Below are positions 57,620 through 64,000 of a stretch of DNA of 64,000 bases, piece by piece; within the stretch, counting starts at the first letter, position 1; every line of letters begins with the position of its first letter. Below the pieces are notes generated by a model, which did no database searches, had not been told where the DNA came from, and was given only the letters and a program-made list of their open reading frames with translations. The position numbers and the translations under genes are program-made. Source of the stretch: Lytechinus pictus (lineage: Eukaryota; Echinodermata; Echinoidea; Temnopleuroida; Toxopneustidae). The stretch spans positions 17,073,401 through 17,137,400 of the forward strand of contig NC_087249.1 in the NCBI RefSeq assembly GCF_037042905.1. Direction: 5' to 3'.

Positions 57620-59540
57620 AAGAGGAAGATTGGAAGAACAAAATCTCCTCTTTGACCTGAGATCAAATACCAGATTAGAAAGTGATCAAAAACTGAATAT
57701 CGATTCACTCGCATGCACATATTTGGTGAAATAGATGAACCACGTACAGAGAACATAAATCAAAAGAAATAAGATTGCCTTAGCTGCACTGGTCGGTCCA
57801 TCGATGCCCTACTTCTGCTGCTGCTGGTCGCACAAAAAACTGAAATGTAGAAATTCACAGTGTCAAGGACGTTGACAACGAGTTTAAAAGCCAAATAATT
57901 CTTACATTATGTTTCATTCATCCAATTTGGACTTTAGAAATAAGATTGCCTTGCAACTTGCAAGTTTTCTCTATTTTCTTGCTTGACTTTAATAACGGCA
58001 TGCCTGTAAATGTGTAGATTTAAGTCAGGAACTTTGGTTCATTTTATCGGTTTAGAATAAACTTGTAATGATAATCATTGTTAATGAAAACTTCATACTG
58101 GTACTTTTTATTTGTACTTGTACATGTACAGGGAAGTGATATTCTGATGATTTAAAGCCTGTCTTTACCTTTGGTAAATGGTCAGTAATGTGAACTCTAC
58201 TCTAGTATCATTGAACATTATAAATACAAAGGTGTTCAAGTCATTGAATGCATTCTTACATTTTTAAAAACCAATTATAAATAAAAATATATATTTTTTT
58301 TTCTCCAGCAGTTAGGGTTTGGATTAAAATTTGATCTAAACTCTGTAAATTTATCCAATAAAACATAATTTTAGATAATATCCCTCACACCACAACCGTT
58401 TTTGGGCTCATGCATTAGCATTGATATAATATAGTAATGAAATGGAATAGTTACATTCACTTTGGGGAATTTACCAAACCTAAAGATATCCTTTAATATT
58501 TTAATGTTTAAAGAAAATGAACAATCAAATGGAAATGTAATGTAATATAAATTAAACACAGGCTGGATTATAAGGCTATTGAATAGTTACTGATTTCAAA
58601 AGAAAGGTACATGTATTTATTCAAATATTTGTTCATCTCTGGAACCCGATTTTAAGCATTTGTGCCGATTGAAAATTAAATTTTGTCTTTATAAGCATGT
58701 TGGTGACTAATGTGTATATATTGATCAAAGGAAATTAACTCTGTAGGCGTTTTATAGATAACTTTCAGCAGACTTTCAATGTGTGATTTATTTAAATACA
58801 TGTGTATTGGAAGTAAATTACATGTAGATATGTTGCACTAGGCTACACTACATGTATGTTTACTATTGCACTATTATTCAAGTCTGAAGAATGCAGGTGA
58901 CAAAATAATAATTAATTCTTATTTCTGTTCTGTACAGACTATTTTCCTTCCCCTTTCAAAGTAACTGTAATTAAACCAATATTATATGAAGTTTGGAGAG
59001 TGATTATTTTAACCTTTAATGGGCTTTTTTTTAAATTTCAACGGCTAAATCACCCTCGGCCCATTTGTTAGAATGTCTCATGTCTTCATTAGACTGATTT
59101 CTTTTCCATTTTATCAGAACATCCAATTGAAATGAAATTATTCAATTTTTCAAGTTTTCCTATTAAGCTCCCATATGGTGTGGTCTAATATTTATTGTTT
59201 TTGTGTTAGGGGGGTACAAACATGAACATAAATGTATTTATTATGAACATTCACTTTGTTGCTCTCATCTGTTTAATTGATTTCAGTAGGCCTATAAACC
59301 ATATATTTTCCATAGATGTTTTTATTGGATGGCTCAGAATGGAATACCGCTACCAAAGAGTTTGAGCAAATATTCCACGAATCGCAGATGAATGGAATAT
59401 TGGCCCTAACGAGTGGAATATTTCTGGTATTTAATGAAATAAATTCATCCAATATACAGTACATGTAATTATCATCTATCCCACCCCCCCCCCCAAAAAA
59501 AAAGGGAGAAATTTGATTGAACAAGTATCACTTATCACAT
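57620..59540. other. presumed arrestin intron 4, no exon recognised
   Basis: A/T-rich. I looked for the first exon of the arrestin C domain and did not find it. Confidence 0.4.
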
Positions 59541-59544
59541 TATG

Positions 59545-59890
59545 GGTGACCCGACAATTGCTCCGCCGACATCTGCTCTGCCGACAATTGCTACGCAAAA
59601 TACGACAACTGCTCCGCCGACAATTGCTCCGGACAGTTGCTCCGCCGACAGTTGCTCTGTCGACACCTGCTCCACCGATATTTGCTCCGCCGACATCTGC
59701 TCCGCCCACATCTGCTCCGCCGAAAATTGCTCCGCCGACATCTGCTCCGATTATACGACAATTGCTCCGCCGATATTTGCTCCACCGACATCTGCTCCGC
59801 CGAAAATTGCTCCGCCAAAATCAATATTTGCTCCGCCGACATCTGCTCCGCCGAAAATGGCTCCGCCGTACATTGCTCCGATAATGCGAC
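59545..59890 (+). repeat. 15-bp tandem array (GCTCCGCCGACATCT)n, forward copy
   Basis: About 22 loose units of GCTCCGCCGACA(A/T)(C/T)T, broken by ACGCAAAATACGACAA and GATTATACGACAA. All six frames stay open because the unit is 15 bp, so Cys-Ser-Ala-Asp-type frames are not evidence of a protein. Confidence 0.93.
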
Positions 59891-60016
59891 GATTATTTAT
59901 TTATTCGTACTTTCATGCGCATAACAATTGTAGCACAGGCTGAAGACGTCAATTTACAAATTTGTATATTATAATATATTGCAAAATAATTTTAAACTAT
60001 GCTTGCATGACATACA

Positions 60017-60132
60017 CAGGGGCCGCGGAATGGTTTACAAAATGGGGGGCTGACCATGCTAAAAATCACAATCATATGATAATTTTTATGTTTTTGTACA
60101 CGGTTTTGGACAAAAAAGTTCCGCGGCCCCTG
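60017..60132. mobile_element. 116-bp MITE with CAGGGGCCGCGGA TIRs
   Basis: CAGGGGCCGCGGA and TCCGCGGCCCCTG are complementary. Internal AAAATCACAATCATATGA is shared with 4490-4620. Confidence 0.85.
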
Positions 60133-60742
60133 ATACATAACATAGAAAGAAATAGAATAAGAGGGATAAGCACAAAGGAGGGATATATATTCTTAATTCC
60201 TATTCATGGGGATGGCATTTTGTGTAAGTGTTATTATGTGACTGATGATTAAATAAAAAAAAAAAAGCGTGCTCATGTAATAATTATGACAGTACAAAAA
60301 AACTTAGATATACCCCATTCTTAGCGTCAAAATGGCTCTAGCTAAATATGCTCCGAAGTGGAGATATTTGCTCCAGGTGAAATTCAACGGTACCCCAACT
60401 TATTTGTCGAAAACCTGTACTGTAGGCATGCAAAATGTTTACTGTCGGCAAATTTTGTCCCTCACAAACATGACCAAGACATTCAGTAAGTAAAAATTAA
60501 TATTCACGAAAATACCAACTTGTGAAAAGCTACATGTCGTGTCACCTTCTTGACACACCCCTCCACTCTGGTTTCCATATCCTCTCGTACACACAGTGCT
60601 CTAGTCTCCACATCCACATCATGTCATATACACCGTAGGCTTTTAGATAAATATGATAATATATATAATAGTGAGTTGCTTTTTTGTTTTATGTTGATCA
60701 TGATTGTATTCTTCACCGATAGAAAAAGGATAATTAAAATAT

Positions 60743-60940
60743 TCAATTAGCGCATCGCACTCTCATTTCTTTTACGAGATCTTCCCCCCCCCCCGAGGTA
60801 TGCTTCATGTTTACAATAAAAAAAAAATGCGTATAAATGTCCCCTTTCTACTTATACGCATTTTAAAAAAAATTGTAAACATGAAGCATACCTGGGGGGT
60901 TATCTCATAAAAAAAAATGAGAGCGTGATGCGCTAATTTT
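60743..60940. mobile_element. palindromic MITE
   Basis: AATTAGCGCATC(G/A)C, AGGTATGCTTCATGTTTACAA and AAAATGCGTATAA are all mirrored around a centre near 60842, with arms of about 95 bp. Confidence 0.92.
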
Positions 60941-60969
60941 ATTTGTGGATATATTTACCAGAAAAGGGA

Positions 60970-61196
60970 CAATAGCGACAATATTAATATATTTTAAAAA
61001 TGAATATATGTATGTATCTCTCTCATAACGTCTAAACAAATAATGTTGTTTTTAAAAGACAATAATATATATTACTGGTATATATATATTATTGTCTTTT
61101 AAAAACAACATTATTTGTTTAGACGTTATGAGAGAGATACATACATTATATTCATTTATCAAAATATATTTATATTGTCGCTATTGCACAGAATAG
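60970..61196. mobile_element. near-perfect 227-bp palindrome
   Basis: CAATAGCGACAATA, ATGTATCTCTCTCATAACG and CTAAACAAATAATGTTGT are mirrored around about 61083, with arms of about 105 bp and almost no loop. Confidence 0.95.
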
Positions 61197-61235
61197 AACA
61201 AAATACAACCGAACTCTAATTTTATAGTGACTCAC

Positions 61236-61383
61236 CAGTAGCGTAATGAGCCAACAAAAAAAAATGGAGGGGGCCAGACAAGGATAACATTTATTTTCCT
61301 TTCCTTTATTATTTTTTTTCCATTGGTAGGGAGAATGGGGGATCCGTGACCCCTAGCACGCCCCTCCCCCATCTGTACGCCAG
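61236..61383. mobile_element. hAT-like MITE (CAGTAGCGTAATG ends)
   Basis: CAGTAGCGTAATGAGCC at the left and CCCCCATCTGTACGCCAGTG at the right match the nested element at 50309-50520. The target duplication is not clear. Confidence 0.6.
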
Positions 61384-61849
61384 TGATGATCATTGAAACA
61401 AATTGAAAGAAAAAAGTGCAAGGGTAGATAAGGCCCAAAACGTAATAAAAAATATTGATAAAAATTATAATGCTGATAATGAAAATAAATGGCGTGAAAG
61501 AACAAAACGAGAAAGAGGGAGAGAGAGGAGAGGGGAGCCCGCGCGAATGTATGGTGTATAAAATGCTGGAAAGCAGAAGAGATATTGTGTCCAGCACCCC
61601 CCCCCCCCCAATTCTCTCCCTGCTCAAGACCGGAGTGAAACCAATGATAATAATATATGAACAAAAATCCAGATTCACAATCTGCGTTACAATTTGTCAA
61701 GTGTCAGCGGCAGGGAGAACAATTTGTTTTTTTAAGCAGAAAGCTGTGATGATGGGAGGAGAATGAAATAAATAAATAAATAAAATATTAACGAATAATA
61801 AGAACAAAACAATTTGTAAGATGTTCGTGCAATTTTGTTATCTGAGCAC

Positions 61850-62106
61850 ATGACGGCGGAGCAATTGTCGTATAATCGGAGCAGATGTCGGCGGAGCAAT
61901 TATCGGCGGAGCAATTGTCGGCGGAGCAGATGTCGACGGAGCAAATATCGGCGGAGCAAGTGTCGACGGAGCAAGTGTCGACGGAGCAAATGTCGGCGGA
62001 GCAAGTGTCGACGGAGCAACTGTCGGCGGAGCAACTGTCCGGAGCAATTGTCGTATTTTGCATAGCAATTGTCGGCGGAGCAAATGTCGGCGGAGCGATT
62101 GTCATG
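61850..62106 (-). repeat. 15-bp tandem array, inverted copy
   Basis: The reverse complement of the forward copy, including the ATGCAAAATACGACAA spacer and the ATAATGTGGGTTCC end corresponding to CATTATGGGTGACCC at 59538. Confidence 0.93.
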
Positions 62107-62645
62107 GAACCCACATTATGGCATCATCACTTCATAGAATCAAATTTGGTCATTGACATGCGACTTGCATACATGTAGTTCATTATGACGTCATCGAGCG
62201 TAATTGTGATCTATGCTGCGTATTGCTTTATTGCTGTACGTGTTGTATATTTCACGCATGCGCACTAGACTGTTGAAAACGGTTTCATATTCATTGGCAA
62301 ATTTTGTTCAAGAGGCAGAGTCCTTTTTAGGGATACGCTGTGATACTGCACAGGCAATTGATGCAGACCAAAATACTCGTTTTAAATGTATCGCTGATGA
62401 TAATTAATAATAACTTGATATATTGTAGGAACAATGGGTCGATACATGTATCCCCTTTTCTCACATTCCACCTTGGGGTAAAATTTGGCATGCAATTTGT
62501 TACAACATGAACTTGGCAAGCTAGAATATTCTAGTAAAAGGGAAATTCTCTTATATACATGTATTCCATACAGGGGGAAGGAACTACTGTATCTCAGAAA
62601 TGCAAATTGAGATGAACTCAATTATGATTCACCTCTCGGTAGTAT

Positions 62646-62722
62646 TAACTCTCTTTCTATCTCCCATTCTCTCTCTTCCTCTCTCCCTTTCTCTCTTCCT
62701 CTCCCTCTTTCTTTCTCCCCAT
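62646..62722. repeat. pyrimidine-rich (CTCT/CTTT) tract
   Basis: About 77 bp of C/T only with rare A. The surrounding 62110-62990 shows no gene. Confidence 0.9.
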
Positions 62723-62995
62723 CTCCCACTTGTGGGTGTACATGGAGATAATCCATTCCTAGTCTGCTAGGAATGATACAGAGAGGAGCTGTAAAAAGTT
62801 ATAACTGATTTCAAGAGAAAATTTAGGAGTGGTCAGGATGGAATGTCTTTTAATTTTGGTTTCACTTTCTGATGGGTCAATTCATTAATTCAAGTATTCT
62901 GTGATTTGAAGAACAAAAATAGCATTCAAAGCAAAGGATAGTTATTCTTCATTGATAAAATCAAATAATTTATTGATTCCTTAAAAAAAAAAACA

Positions 62996-63258
62996 CAGGG
63001 GCAGATCCAGGATTTTCCAAGGGGGGGGGGGCACATTCCTAGGAAAAATTGACAAGCAAAAAACCCCCCAAGGTTTTCACTATTACAAAAATGAAGGTCA
63101 TTTTTTCCCATGTTAAATTTCCTCCGAAAAAATGGTTTTCAATAATAAAACCTACATATTCCCATTAAAAATATCTGGTGTGACTCTAAAAAGGGGGCGC
63201 ACACTTGCGTATGAAGAACATATTTACCCCCCCACTCCCCCCCCCCGATCCACCTCTG
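62996..63258. mobile_element. TIR element with CAGGGGCAGATCCAG end
   Basis: CAGGGGCAGATCC is mirrored by GATCCACCTCTG. It is related to 3742-4073. 63260-64000 is A/T-rich with many ACATGTA words and no gene. Confidence 0.6.
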
Positions 63259-64000
63259 ATTAGTACAATCTTCAATACTGAAACGTCACATTCACACTTT
63301 ATTCTTGGCTATTCTTCAGCACGTGTTCATAGATCTGAATTCCAACAAAACATAGAAAGTCATAATGAGTAATATACATTTAACAGTTTGGTAGACCTAC
63401 ATGTATTTGAAAAAGAGGGGAGTTTGGGGACTTTTTGTGTTTACAGATACAGTGTACATGTATATAGACCTGTAAACAAACATTTAAATTTCTCTTAAAA
63501 TTAATCCAAATAATGGGTCAACTATTATGTTTTTTATTAGTGATCACATTGACCAACCATGTAATCAAATATTTTAAGAAAACCTGTGTATGTACATTGT
63601 AAATGTTATTCACAATTTCATCAATGATTTGTGTTTATTTTCATTTTATACTCACTTGTTTTCATAAATCTGGTTTTTATGTACACTAGTACTCTACATG
63701 TACACTGTACAATGTGATTTGTAACACAAGTTGATATACCGTACTTATTAAAGCAAAGAAAAAAAAGTTGTAGGAAATACATGTACCGGTAGTTGTTGAG
63801 TTCAAATATTTGAGTACAGACAATACTTGTTTATGACTGACAAGTGTATTTGTTTGTACTACATGTATTCTTAGTTCCAGTTACTACGTATATAATCAGA
63901 ATGGATTTCTTGGATTATGCAAATTAACTCTCTGCTATTAAATATGGAGAGCTAGAGAGAAGTGGGATTTTTAGTCATCACATGGTTTCAAGGGGAACTG

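Noticed and set aside
59513-59943. Several overlapping open frames with Cys-Ser-Ala-Asp or Ala-Pro-Pro-Thr repeats, suggestive of a repetitive secreted protein.
   Set aside because: All six frames are open because of the 15-bp unit, there is no start context, splice site or signal peptide, and an inverted copy at 61850 behaves the same way.

Overview
This window is eukaryotic and intron-rich, with three metazoan genes set in a dense field of short transposable elements and satellites. The protein families (a PWWP3A/MUM1-like chromatin protein, a FAM174 membrane protein, an ARRDC-type alpha-arrestin), the very frequent palindrome TACATGTA, the tRNA-derived SINEs and the many TIR elements point to a marine deuterostome. 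My best guess is an echinoderm, probably a sea urchin. This is inferred by eye, without a database search. There is no bacterial or viral gene organisation here, and no CRISPR array, operon or tRNA gene.

Layout. 1-4990: tandem repeats, small TIR elements, a decayed LINE on the minus strand (reverse transcriptase C-terminal part plus 3'UTR), and a self-complementary minisatellite. 4990-5340: GC-richer unique DNA, a possible promoter/first exon of the next gene. 5840-9970: nested inverted repeats, a LINE-like 3' tail and a tandem repeat. 10122-28749 (+): a 13-coding-exon gene for a 1229-residue PWWP protein. All exon phases join without a stop. Its large first coding exon holds two sets of internal protein repeats and an AT-hook, exons 4-7 encode the PWWP domain, and exons 11-13 a C-terminal helical region like that of PWWP3A. 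Its introns carry several SINEs, MITEs, a foldback array, a pogo-like element and an ATC microsatellite. 28750-44820: about 16 kb with no gene that I can support, filled with repeats. 44823-46669 (-): a two-exon FAM174-like gene whose single intron holds an 850-bp foldback. 46700-53100: nested hAT-type elements, a CCAGTTGG foldback array with a 7SL-like SINE inside it, and the upstream region of the next gene. 53149-56915 (+): the first four coding exons (162 residues, the arrestin N domain) of an alpha-arrestin. The rest of that gene is not visible, so 56916-64000 is probably its intron 4. That stretch holds palindromic MITEs and two inverted copies of a 15-bp-unit array.

The three genes are not functionally linked as far as the sequence shows. 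The most unusual content is in the repeats: a family of foldback elements whose arms are loose tandem arrays (three copies), a SINE with a 7SL-RNA-like head, TTAA-flanked MITE families, and near-identical 63-residue repeats in the PWWP protein. All coordinates were read by hand from the sequence. Splice sites were chosen by GT/AG consensus and phase continuity, not by transcript evidence.
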